In this document: positions 48,225-58,829 of the stretch, piece by piece
How positions within the stretch are numbered: the first letter of the stretch is position 1
How the letters are laid out: each line of letters starts with the position of its first letter
Assembly: GCA_963576785.1 (NCBI GenBank)
Contig: OY756139.1
Location: 1,488,001 to 1,552,000 of the forward strand
Direction of reading: 5' to 3'
Source: Chlorophyllum brunneum
Taxonomy: Eukaryota > Basidiomycota > Agaricomycetes > Agaricales > Agaricaceae
DNA length: 64,000 nucleotides
Program-made: the position numbers and the translations under genes
The notes under the pieces: model-generated
What the model was told of the DNA's origin: nothing
Seen by the model: the letters and a program-made list of their open reading frames with translations, nothing else
The model's database searches: none

Positions 48225-51214
48225 TCACCTATGACTCTTCCTGCTGGGACGAGCATTTTTGGCTCTCTTATTCTCCATAACCCTTCTCTGCTTCCTGATC
48301 TGGTCGGACGTTTTGAGCTCAGACTTGACCCTGGCGAATGATTTGCCTCTATAACGACTGGATCGCCCTCCCTTCCTGCCATTCTTCGGACTTGAGGATC
48401 CTGCCTCTTCTATTCCACTGCTGACACCGTCCTGCTTTTTCTTAAGATGCCTGACCTTCCTCTCATAGCTCTTCTCAAGCTTGTCAAGGGGTTTAGCGGC
48501 AGGGGTCCGGTTGTGCCGGTATTTGTGCCCTCCTGGGCCGATATTTTGTGATCTAGCCCTTTGAAGTTCAGCTTCCCCAATCCTGGGTAAACTAACCCTG
48601 CTCTTAGCTTTCCATTCTTCGAACCGGCCGCTGCGATAGCTTGCTGGTAATTGGACACCATTTTCTGTCTTGACGAGTTTGACATTGTCTGCGCCAACTC
48701 CATCTCCTTTAATAAATTTCTTTTTTTTTTTGTCCCAGCTGAGTTGCCGTTTTTTCTTCTCTTGTATGGTGTCGTCGCCAGTAAGGTCAAAGGTAACGCC
48801 TTGTGCTTGCTGAGAAAATGACGAAACACCGTCGGCCAAAGAATATCTGTTTCGGGTCAGACGCTGAGACCATAAAAACAATGGGGAGCCCCACCCTTTT
48901 TCGGTCGATGCATCTTTCTGATAATGCGACATATAGAACTCCTCGTCCTGGAAGCTGTGCTTCTTTTCCGTCTTGAACACAGCCTAAGATCAGGGTTTAG
49001 AAAGTGCATACGCTTAGCTCATCGGGCTTACCGCAATGTCCTCCTCATCCGCCATCTGGAAGTCACTCCCTGGCTCCATATCCACATCTTCATCCCCATT
49101 TCCAACAACATTAGAAGCACACACCACGACCTTCGCGGCCGACTTCCGCAACGCCTTCCGCCTCTCCCTCATCAATGCAGCGTTGGCAGAGCCTACCTTA
49201 TTCCCAACCTCGAAAACCGTCTCCGAAGGGGTAAAAGCGTTAACAGCCTTCAACAAAGCCTTCCTTGCATCTTGCATCTTCCTTCTCTCAACAGCACCCA
49301 TACCTCTCAACAATACCGGATGTACACCAGAATCTGAACCGGCCAACTGCCACTTCGGATCATTTGACATTTCTTTTGCGCGTTTGTAGCTCTGAAGACT
49401 TGCTTTGCCTTTACTACGTTCGTACATTGCATGACCGCGCTTCATGACCTCACGTAGATTTGGGAGGGAATGGTTGGCGTCGTCGAGGGATTTAAGGTAC
49501 TCCATGTCTTCGTCAATTTTTTCGCGTTCGAAAGTACCAAGGACCAGCGACTGGGTGTAAGCTTGGTCGCTGCCCTCAGAAACGGTGCTCGTGAGGGGCC
49601 GAGCGAGGAATAACTGCAGATCGAGTAGATATGGAAGTTCGGTTTGGGTGACGAAGGACCAAGCCCAGCCCTGTCGACCGGCTCGAGCCGTACGGCCAAC
49701 ACGATGCACGAAGACTCTTGCGCCGTGAGGGAAATCATAATTGACGACGTTTTCGAGGACCGGAATATCAATTCCACGAGCTGCCACATCTGTGACAACA
49801 AGAATGCTTGTTGCACCCTGGCGGAATTGAGCCATCTGGAATGTCCGCGCAGATTGATCCAGAGAGCCATAGATGTGTGAGACGGAGTACCCGATGGTCG
49901 TCAGCAGGGTGGTCAGGTACTCAACATGGTGTTTTGTAGCGGCGAAAACGAGAGTTTGGTGGGGCGCAGTGAATTGTTCAGAGTATTTTGCCTTGCCTTT
50001 CTGTTTCTGATCCTTTGCTTCGGATTCATCTGGCGATTTTTTCTCTGCCAGTGGAACTTTGATCACGTCACGTAATAAACCAACTAAACATGCGTCTTTT
50101 TCTGCCTTCTTGATGGAGAAAAATGCCATCTTGAGGTCGGAACTGATCTTACTCTCCGCGTCTAGGCGTACGAGCTTGGGGTCCACGAGACCAGCTTTGG
50201 CGAACTCGACGAGAGATTTAGGTAGAGTAGCAGAGAAAAGGAGAGTTTGTCGGGAGGAAGGGAGGCGGTGAATGATTTCCGTAAGTGCGGTTTCGAAACC
50301 CATCTCGAAAAGCCGATCTGCTTCGTCAAACACAACGTATTGGACTGATTTCAAGTCCAAGCTCATTTCCACAATAAGATGTAGTAGTCGACCAGGTGTC
50401 GCAATGATCCTAGAGGTTATTCGACATAAGGTAAAATGGGGAGAAAACAGCGGGAACCTACACGTCCGGATTGTTTGTGATCATCTCGAACTGCTCGTCC
50501 ATACCCTCACCACCAACAACCAGACCCCACCTTAGATTTTGACCTTTGGAGTTTTCCCCTTCTCTGTCGCCAGCATGATCGCCATTTCCAGAATGCCACC
50601 CTCTCGACAGCTCCTTTCCGACCTTCAGTATCTGTAAGGCCAATTCTCGGGTTGGCAATAAGATCAAACTTCGGGCACCAAAAGCGGTAGAGTGTTTTCC
50701 ACAAAGTCGTTGGACTAGAGGAATCATGTAGGCCAATGATTTACCAGAACCCGTTCGAGCCATTCCTACAAGGTCCCGTGGAGGGTTGGCAAGCAAAACA
50801 GGGACAGTTAAACGCTGGATAGGGGTTGGCACACGGTATCCTTGTAACGTTAGAGATCTCAGTAGAGATGGATGAAGACCTAGCAGTCATATGTGATTAT
50901 TTGCCCGTTGTTGAGAGACGAGGAAGGAACGTACCCATGCTTTGGAAGCTCCCTCCACCGACTTCCCCCTTGGCCATTTTCTGTTTTCCCTTGATGTTTT
51001 TCACGACTTGGGTACCCTCCTTTACGTCACGCTTCACAATGGACTCTTGAATGAAGCGCGAGAAACCCTCTGGGTCGTCATCTTCTTCCGGGTGCTGGGA
51101 CAATTTGGGTTTCATCTGGGTCAAAGCGGAAGAAATATCCATAACATCGTCATGGCCTTGTGATATGTCAGAGGCAGAGTCATCTGATTCATGGGGTTTA
51201 AGCCTTCTGGGCAT
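48225..51214 (-). CDS. DBP10: DEAD-box ATP-dependent RNA helicase Dbp10 (DDX54)
   Basis: Five exons (51214-50935, 50879-50462, 50409-49032, 48983-48895, 48846-48225) give 928 residues. Motif I is ARTGSGKS (134-141, Ser in place of the usual Thr), followed by PTRELALQ, TPGRLLH, DEADRLF (261-267), FSATLP, and HRVGRTARAGR. The C-terminal third has the DBP10CT domain: EEFYMSHYQKDASTEKGYSL, then a Lys/Arg-rich tail ending RPSRKSHR. Dbp10 acts in the nucleolus in 60S ribosome assembly near the peptidyl-transferase centre. The start was set at the first in-frame ATG; a 5' UTR intron ending near 51235 is possible. Confidence 0.95.
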
Positions 51215-51312
51215 TGGTGTGTCGAGGTTGAAGCTATAAAAATTATGTGTGACATCAGTTGTCACAGCCTAGATATCTTTAAGCACAGTGAATAGATATT
51301 AATGACACAGCA

Positions 51313-52373
51313 TCATGTCTTTCTAACTCCTCGAGTAGACCCCGGAGGTGTTCCCCTCCCACCGGTGGGCCTTCTTGTAGGCAAACCACTACCCGACGGC
51401 CGTATGGTACCTAGAAAAAGTGCACAGTCAAGAGCTCCAATCAGCAACGAGACAGGGGTGGGCGCACTTGGTCGGGAAGTACCACCCATGGTCGCAGATC
51501 CCCTTGCTCCACGCGTTACAACGCCTCTTCGCGATCCTCTCGAGCCCCCTCGTGCTGTAAACCGCGCGCGCCTTTCCTGCTCCAGGCGTTCCTGTTCCTC
51601 TCTCTCCTTCCTTTCACGTTCCTCGCGTTCATGTCGCTCCTTTTCACGCTCCAAGGCCAATCTCCGTTCTCCTTCCTCTCGACGCGCACGTTCAACGGCT
51701 TCTTCACGTTCCTGCTCGAGTTGCTCCTCATCCTGAAAAAAGTTAGTCAACCAAAACACACATGCTGCCCAGGACAACACTGACTGCTTCAGCCCCTTGC
51801 CAGTCCTCGTCAAATATTAGTCGAGCAACATCCTCAGATCTGTACAGTATCTCAACATATTTGTTGAGCAATGCATCCGTCTGCGCCAGTTGCTTTGCTA
51901 TTTTCTAGTGTGGGATGCATGAATATTACTTGTGTGAAGCTGCGGAGACGGCGTACGTCGTTTATACTTCCTGTGGCATCCAGCGCCTCGTTGAAGGCAG
52001 AAAAGGAAGCATTCAGCTTTTTGAGGATAAAAACATCACTCTGCAGCTTCTCCTCTCTTGCCTTCACATCCTGTCTCTTCGTAGTCTCTTCGTCTACCTC
52101 TTCGTTCCCCTCCCTTTCGTCCCCGGGCTGATCATCGTCGTCGTGGAATGCACTCCCCTGTTGTGGAGGTGTCGTGGGTTCCGGTCTGGAGAGCAAGCTG
52201 AAAGGCTGGCTCATGATCCCGTCCTTGTCTCGTAGGGACAAATCCGACAATGATAGATCATCGTATGCAGATCCTGTATGTGAAGCAGACTCAGATGCCA
52301 TCAGAGGTGATTCGGAGAGTAGCCGCGATCCGTCCACAGTGAAAGTCAGGTCAGATTCATCAGGATTGAACAT
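51313..52373 (-). CDS. DUO1: DASH/Dam1 complex subunit Duo1
   Basis: Four exons (52373-51957, 51904-51785, 51732-51468, 51410-51313) give 299 residues. The core has YDDLSLSDLSL and then SAFNEALDATGSINDK, followed by the LAQTDALLNKYVEILYRSEDVARL helix, all diagnostic of fungal Duo1. An acidic disordered stretch lies between them. Exon 3 encodes a 45-residue charged helix of Glu/Arg repeats, and the C-terminus is Gly/Arg/Thr-rich, plausible for microtubule or phospho-regulated binding. Duo1 is part of the ring complex that couples kinetochores to microtubule ends. The gene is in tandem with DBP10, about 100 bp apart. Confidence 0.9.
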
Positions 52374-52734
52374 TGATAGCTGTGGTTTCTGGTGAAGTAG
52401 GAAGTCGGATGGAAAGTGAAGAGGGCGGAGGCTGTTGCGGCAGTCAAATTCATCCTGCGATATTGCAGTTTCGCTCAGTCGCGTACCCGCGATCACTGTC
52501 ACAAGGTTGTGATCAACAAGGCCAAAGCAAACCAAGTTCGGACTACTGGTACTGAAGGGACTCAGGCAAACAAGAAGGAAATATGTACGATAGCAAAGGT
52601 AAAGAGGGAGAAAAAAGGACAGAAATAACATACAAATTCACGCCCAGACTCTTTCTAAGCGTGCCTTCGATACAAAAGCGACAATGACACACAAGCCATT
52701 ATGTATAGGTCCGTCGGGGTCTGAGAACTGAAGC
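52374..52734. other. Intergenic, DUO1 upstream region
   Basis: About 360 bp between tandem minus-strand genes. The reading frame of DUO1 stays open upstream to 52631 but encodes hydrophobic and random sequence and is read as leader. No other feature is seen. Confidence 0.4.
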
Positions 52735-54547
52735 TCAGACCCGTCTAGCCGGAGAGATGGTTAATGGACTTGTCTTCGCATTAAGCGTCTCTGGCTGAAT
52801 TGTCGGGGAAGGTCGACCGAACGTCGCTAGGCTAAAGGTTCGGAGCAACTCAAGATCAGGTAGTATTCATCATGAAGGGAGTATGGAACAAACCTCACAG
52901 GTGCGCGTAGCTTTATAGAGCCTGTGAACGGGGATCGGGGGTCCTGAGCGATGCTATGCGAATGGAAGGGCGCGAAGCTTGGCTGGCTTAGCCCCGTTCT
53001 GTCCAGAGTCGAGGTGTCAACTTCTGCATTATAGCCCGTTCCATTACAATATTTACAAGTCGAAGTGTGGTCCGTAGAGCAGGCGCTCTTGGAAGCTGTG
53101 GAACGGGCACCTAGCATAGGGCAATTTTTTTATATCAATGGAACTCGAGATACGGAGAGGACATACGTCTGTGACTGAACAAGACAGAGCCGTCGGGAAC
53201 GACCGTATTTCTTGTCCCTGACGTAGACGATGTAGTGATGTTTCGTTGTTGCTGCTGTGAGCCTGAACTTGAGGGTGGTGATATATCACCGGTGCTTCCG
53301 TTCCGTTCTTCCGACAAACCAGGGTAGCGCTTAAACCCGTAAAGTCGCTCTAAAGCGTCACTGGGCAATGACATATCCTCCATTTCGGTGGAAGGGGACA
53401 AGACGCGGATGCGAAGGTCTTTGACGAGCCGGTCAACTGTATTCACAAGGTCAACGAGAGACTCAAGGCTGCCCTGCTGTTCGTGACTGGTCCCATTCTC
53501 GTATGAGTTCTTCGGTGATCCCCTCTGCTTCTGCTTTATGCCTCCGAGGTCACGGGGGGTCTCCTGCACTCGAGGCGAGAATGAAGAGGGCGCGACCTGT
53601 TTCGCCGGCTTTGGAGAACGGTAGCCCAACGTGTTACCCCCGTCATCCGAAGCCGGCTTCTTCGTCATGGCACCTGCCAAAGAGAAGCCAGGAGAAAATG
53701 TTGAAGCGGGATCGGATATGCCGGGGCCCAACAACCTCGATGAGATCACTGGGGAAATGATGGGGCTCAAAGGTGGGGTGATGAATGGCTCCTCTTCTTC
53801 GTCTGGGTACGACGCCAACCACGACGGCGATTCCACTCTAGCATGAATTCTCGTGTCGTTGATACTGATGCACGAGGAAGGTTCAACTCTGCTTCCGGGA
53901 TGTGAGATCTCCGAGGGAGAGTCGCCGCTTCTCACGGAATTAGACATGGTCATATATTGATTCGGTTCAGAATGAGCTCTTGAGAGAGGTTTCGAACTAT
54001 TGGGACCACTGCTGGTCGGCTTGTTCCAAGCGCTAGGACTGGGATTCAATTTCCCAGAATCGGACTGCCCAGGGACATAATGCGATGCGGGGTTCCACAC
54101 GTGTCCTTCGGAGCGAGACCCTGCAATCCTGGGGGTATGTCTTGAGTGCTGCGGATTACTCGTGCTTGAACTTGATGATATCTGCGCTGAGCTCGTCCGG
54201 GATGCAGGCGAGGCGGGTGACCTAGGGCCGTTTGAAAGAATGTGGACATATCCGTTGAGGGTGGCTTGTTCGAACAGCTCCTCTGCTTCTTGTTCAGAGG
54301 TTGCACTTTGCCAAACAGAACCCTGTATATTTTTTACAAGAGGGGCAATATTCGTCCTGTAGCGGTGACTATGGGGATAGTTGTGCAAATGTTGGAGAAA
54401 GGCATACCAATTGTCGTAAAACACGCCAACCTTGAGCCCCATTGTAATAACATAGTGTTTTTTTACCATTAGACCTTGATACACAGCTGGTGGATGTGAG
54501 GGAAACTGTGGGAGCGAGAGTAGTTGGTTCCCTACGCGTTGAGCCAT
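52735..54547 (-). CDS. Uncharacterised protein with an RNase H1 N-terminal (viroplasmin-like) domain
   Basis: Three exons (54547-53167, 53110-52899, 52848-52735) give 568 residues; an in-frame ATG at 54601 would add 18. The N-terminal 100 residues include KKHYVITMGLKVGVFYDNW and, after a Gly/Val-rich turn, ATSEQEAEELFEQA. This matches the pattern of the small RNA:DNA-hybrid-binding domain at the N-terminus of RNase H1 and of caulimovirus viroplasmin (Y-V-V-x-x-G-x-x-x-G-V/I-Y ... T-x-x-E-A). No RNase H catalytic domain follows. The rest is Ser/Pro-rich and disordered, with one CKYCNGTGYN motif in exon 2. Such proteins occur in mushrooms without known function; nucleic-acid binding is an inference. 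Confidence 0.7.
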
Positions 54548-54883
54548 AAATATAATCCTAGTTGGCGCCCTCGTCTTTGCAAAATCAGGGAGACGTAACA
54601 TGTCACGGCACCGGATTGGGATGACTCGTCTACTCCTGTTGTTACCCCAGCTTCTGGAACAACCCAGTCAATTTCAAAGCCGGATTTTCGTAAACAGAGC
54701 ATCGTCTCGAACATTATTCATTACTTACAAAACTATCCTATAGTCTAAATCAGAGAACCGGCTCTCGGCCAGAGACCGTGCCAATCCACAGCGAGCGGCA
54801 CGAGGACAACAGGGTATTACACACCCACGTCTCACGCAACAACATCATCCATGTAGTATCGAAGTGAAGTAGTAAAAGTGGCC

Positions 54884-55985
54884 TCATACAGCAACGTAAC
54901 CGCCTCTGGATGATCGTCGTGGGTGTACCGATGTACAGAGATGAGAGATGACATCCTTGAACATATAAGGAACCTCTTGCCAGAAATCTCGGTGTCTGGA
55001 AGCTCAATCAATAACGTGAACGATAAAGGGGAGGATGAACCCACGGAATCAAATCTATGCCTCTTGCACCGTACGTTGAGTAGTTGTAGTACGCTCCCAA
55101 ACCGAAGTAGGCGATGAATGCTAATAGTATCCTGCGCAAGAACGACATGAGGACGGATTCGTCGCAAAAATGAGAGTATGTACACTAGGAAGAACCATCC
55201 AATCCCACTGCCAACATTCTCTTCTTTGGATCCATCATCCTTATCACTGTTGTCATCTTTGGGAGGTTCCGGGTCGTGCGTGGAAGGGCAGCCACCAGGG
55301 GCGGTCCATTCGAGGTTTAGCAGCGAACCGTCATAGGAAATAAACTTCGGCTCAGAGGTCGAGTCCGGATCACAGTGAACCGTGACATTCAGTGACTGCT
55401 TTGTTGGATGGGATTCAGAGGGTGACGAATAATCGGGGCCGCTGAATAAGATGGAAACATATTTGGGATCTGGATTTTCAAGATATTGTCTTCAGCAAAC
55501 ATGGAAGAGGACTTGGAATTTTAGAACACCAACCAGACAAGCCCACAGTTGGGGTACGTGCAGAGGTTGCCTGAGCAAGCGTGATAACAGAAACTATACG
55601 GTCAGAATCTCCTGGCTTTTGATTCACACTTGTTAAACAAGCAAGGGTTCCTTTAGGACACTAGTCGAGATCAGGCTGCGCTGGGCATGAGGCACCGGAG
55701 TTATTTGCCACCCACCTGGTCGCCTTCCGCAACACCCTCCAGAGGTTGTATGTCTCCGCAAAGATTAAATCTCAGAGATTCCACCATCTTCGTTGGTGGT
55801 AGATCTCTTGTCTTGTTCAGAGTGTGTTCGCCAGCAAGTTTTGTCAAGTCGAATTCTGCGCCATCGGTGATGACATGACAATCAAATGCAGACGGTTCAT
55901 CTGCATATATCCGGCCTGGCAGTAGGAGGAGACAAATCAGGGATGTGAGTAGGGACGAAGACCGGAATGGGTTCCAGTGGACCAT
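54884..55985 (-). CDS. ATG27: Autophagy-related protein Atg27 (type I membrane protein)
   Basis: Five exons (55985-55716, 55660-55534, 55469-55184, 55131-55045, 54995-54884) give 293 residues. A signal peptide (SLLTSLICLLLLPGRIYA) precedes the mannose-6-phosphate-receptor-like lumenal domain: FDCHVITDGAEFDLTKLAG, paired cysteines in GTLACLT, and DPKYVSILFSGPDY. One transmembrane helix (about 218-244, GIGWFFLVILLAFIAYFGLG) is followed by a cytosolic tail with YNYSTYGARGIDLIPHRDFW and a GGYVAV terminus, a tyrosine-type sorting signal. Atg27 helps Atg9 vesicle cycling between Golgi, endosome and vacuole. GH78 lies upstream on the same strand, its stop only 80 bp from this start. Confidence 0.92.
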
Positions 55986-56065
55986 CAGAGGTGGTAAGAG
56001 AGCAGGAGGCGCGTCAAGTGAGAGCAGGACCCTTATGACCTCAAAGTCACGTGTCACTATATTAG

Positions 56066-58524
56066 TCAATGCAGACTACTCGTCAACACATGATCTCCTC
56101 CATCCAAGTCAACCCTTGTTCCCCCCCGACTCTTCCCATCCACCATCACCTGCCCAATGCCAGGCAACGTTACAGTCCCCGACGTTCCCTTGGGCGTCGA
56201 GATCTGAACAGTCAGAACATCCTGGTCAACACTCCACTTCACTCCGAACCACCCAAGCCCAGTTTCCAAGCCTCCCTCAGCAGACTGCAGCCCGCTCAGA
56301 ACAGGAGTGATGCTCCACGTTTGCCCTTGAGGAGATGTGATACCAATCCCGAGGATGTGGAATGTCATCGCGGGGGTTGGACCCGTCGCCCAACCATGAC
56401 TATGGCTTGTGTACGAATGATCAAAATTATAGCCTGCGGCCGAGCGATATCTGGAACGGTACTTTCAGTCAAGCACAAATATTCACTCCGGTTCAACTTG
56501 CCCCAGCGACCCGTTCGCGGTGAATCCTTCAAGCAGACTGGACTGGACCGACAAGTTTGTGTACAACATATAACCCCACTATTTGCATGTTTACCGATGT
56601 TTAAAGATACCCGAATACTTGCTTACCTCTGTCAAATGTAGACGGCTTTGGTGAGCATTCCGTTGGTGTGTAGTCGATTACGCTCACCTCTATGAAGTAG
56701 ATCAAGAGCTCTTTCGCCCGCTCCTGCGATAAAGTGTGCTTGGACCTTGGACAAGACTAAGGTAATTTGCTTCACTCAGACTGTCGAGTCCTTACCTCGA
56801 ATCCACCGACAAAAGGAATGATTGTGTCATTGAGCTCGGGACTTAACGGACCAATATCCGTCCAGAATTGCGTCAAACCTTGGCTTATTGCCTTGTTTTG
56901 CTCCTGGTTTTGTGTCACATTAAACAGGATTGCCATAGCGTTCCCATCCTGTGGAAGTAGATCTGATGAATCATTGTCACGGAACATCCCGGCTTCATCA
57001 TCCCATAGTATGCTGTTGATAGCTTCTTTTAGAGCCGTCGCGTTGGCTGTATATGTGCTCGACAAGTCGGTGTCTCCTACGTGATTGGCTAGTTCGGACC
57101 CGGTTACAAGAGCCTATGGGAATCTTCAGGGATAGGCGGAAAATCACAACGAGTTAGAGCGTACCGCATAAAGCAAAACGTTGGCCGCAATGTTACGTCC
57201 CTGCCCCCCGTCCCTCCCCCAATCATTGGAGAATGACCGTGGAACATTCATTAACCCTGTTTCATCGACCTGGCCTTCCAAGAACGCGACAGCCCTTGTG
57301 TAATTTGCCCAAACGGTTCGGACAAAGTCGATATCTCCAGTATACAACCAGACATTGTGCGTCCCGATCAAGGACCAGGCGATATAAGTGTCGCTGCCTT
57401 TGGCATTGATTGGAGGGCCAGAATATTGTAGAGAGCCCGTTGCCGGATCCTGCGTCGAGAACATGACAAGAAGTGCATTCTTACTCGGGAGGATGTCATT
57501 AAGGGCCACCAACTCCGTGTGGCTTGATATCCCCATATCACCTGGTAGGTTGTGTTGAGCAACCATGGTACGTGCTTAAGAAAGCTGACATACCTGGCCA
57601 TATATTTCTGTAGACCTTCCCGTCAATACTCTGGAACTCGAGAATACACAAAAAAACTCACCGGTCACGTTTTGCACCATCGACCAAGATCGGCCCTTCG
57701 ACCGGTCCTCCGGTGGCGTTATTCGCCCAACCTATGCAAGAGGAAGTTTGAGGGTGTGCACACTTGAAGCGCAAGCTGACTTGTTACCTTTTGGACTTGG
57801 ACAAGGCTGCTGGCGAGCCTGATGCACATCGATTGTGTTCGTCTGGACCGTATACGCCCCGGCATACCACAGCTTCGTTAAGAAATCGGGATCATGAAAC
57901 CCAGGATCGTGAGTGAAGAAGTAACCCGTATACGCTCGCAAATCGTCCCAGTGGGGCATAAACGTGATTTGTATACCGACGTTGGCGATGCTGACTGGAG
58001 CATCCGAGTTGCTCACGATGGTCATGAAACGGAACCCACCACGCTGTTGGCCAATTGTCTGTGTGAACGTTCCCTGTTGGAGGGGTGCCGGGAGGGATTG
58101 AACACCGTCGCCGTCCATCGACGATACGGTGCGGCACGAATCATCAGAGTTGAAAGGACTAATGAATTCGGCCGATTCGGTGAAAGACAGGGAGAGGCGC
58201 GAGTCTGCAGTTGACTGAACGATTTCGAGGAAAACACGGCCGCCGACCTAACATTTTATTAGTTACCAAAACTTGTATCTGTGTGGTTTCATGTACCTCC
58301 TGGCCGAAATCCACGACCACAAAAGTGCCATTTCCGGACAATTTTGCTGTTCCCGACCCGAGGAGAGCGTTTGCATGCTGTACGTCGCCTTGAACGGAAT
58401 GGATACTAGTTGGACGACTTGTCCTGTTCTTGGGTGCGAAGTTGAACTGGTCCCATGGTCCATGAGGCGCCAACGCCAGCACACGCAGGGCGATGAGCGA
58501 TGTTGCTATGAAAGGTACGAGCAT
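56066..58524 (-). CDS. Secreted alpha-L-rhamnosidase-like six-hairpin glycosidase (GH78)
   Basis: Ten exons are needed for an intact frame: 58524-58297, 58247-57788, 57731-57662, 57607-57594, 57541-57165, 57113-56796, 56745-56688, 56628-56627, 56578-56502 and 56450-56066, giving 662 residues. A signal peptide (MLVPFIATSLIALRVLA) is followed by a beta-rich accessory domain and the (alpha/alpha)6 barrel. The motif DGAKRDRNIWPGD (247-259), diagnostic of GH78, runs across three exons, one of 14 nt. Later segments are HNVWLYTGD, DWGRDGGQGRN, FVGGFEVQAHF, and HSYTSHSHGWATGP. It should remove terminal rhamnose from pectin side chains or glycosides. Exon 8 is 2 nt (see findings), and the intron at 56501-56451 has a GCAAGT donor. 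Confidence 0.88.
56627..56628 (-). other. Predicted 2-nt microexon in the GH78 gene
   Basis: Two bases (AG on the minus strand) sit between two normal-length introns: 56687-56629 (59 nt, gtgagc...gacag) and 56626-56579 (48 nt, gtaagc...aatag). With them, CAT-AGA-G/AG/TGG-GGT reads H-R-E-W-G in frame with both flanks. Without them the downstream conserved segment is out of frame. This is inferred from frame only and not confirmed by transcript data. Confidence 0.55.
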
Positions 58525-58829
58525 CTTTGCGGTCTGCTATACATGGTGGGATACAGAGATATATAGTCGGCTCGTGCTCATGGGGGCCCACGCTGGGACT
58601 TCTGGAAGTCAGCTATGTTCATCACATGAGCTGGAGGGAAGATGCCCTTCTCCATATATTTGCGGCTGGGTTGAGAAAACAGGCTTCAATTCCCAGCACC
58701 AAGACACGGGGTTGGTCCACCCCTCACTTCTGTGAGAACGAACAGAGGGACGTGCGAACCAAAGGGACATGGACACGTGACTTGTGGACCGCGTACGCGT
58801 GTCGGTAATAAGGCCTGCCGCCGTTCGCC
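58525..58829. promoter_or_regulatory. Divergent promoter region, GH78 / ataxin-3
   Basis: A region of 305 bp between divergent starts. A TATATA run occurs near 58556-58567, about 35 bp upstream of the GH78 start, so it may serve as its TATA box. Spacing is inferred, with no transcript evidence. Confidence 0.4.

Noticed and set aside
55561..55600. Intron in ATG27 at GACC|gtatag...ctcag
   Set aside because: The frame reads straight through with a conserved DRIVSVITLAQATSA segment; splicing it would introduce a stop.
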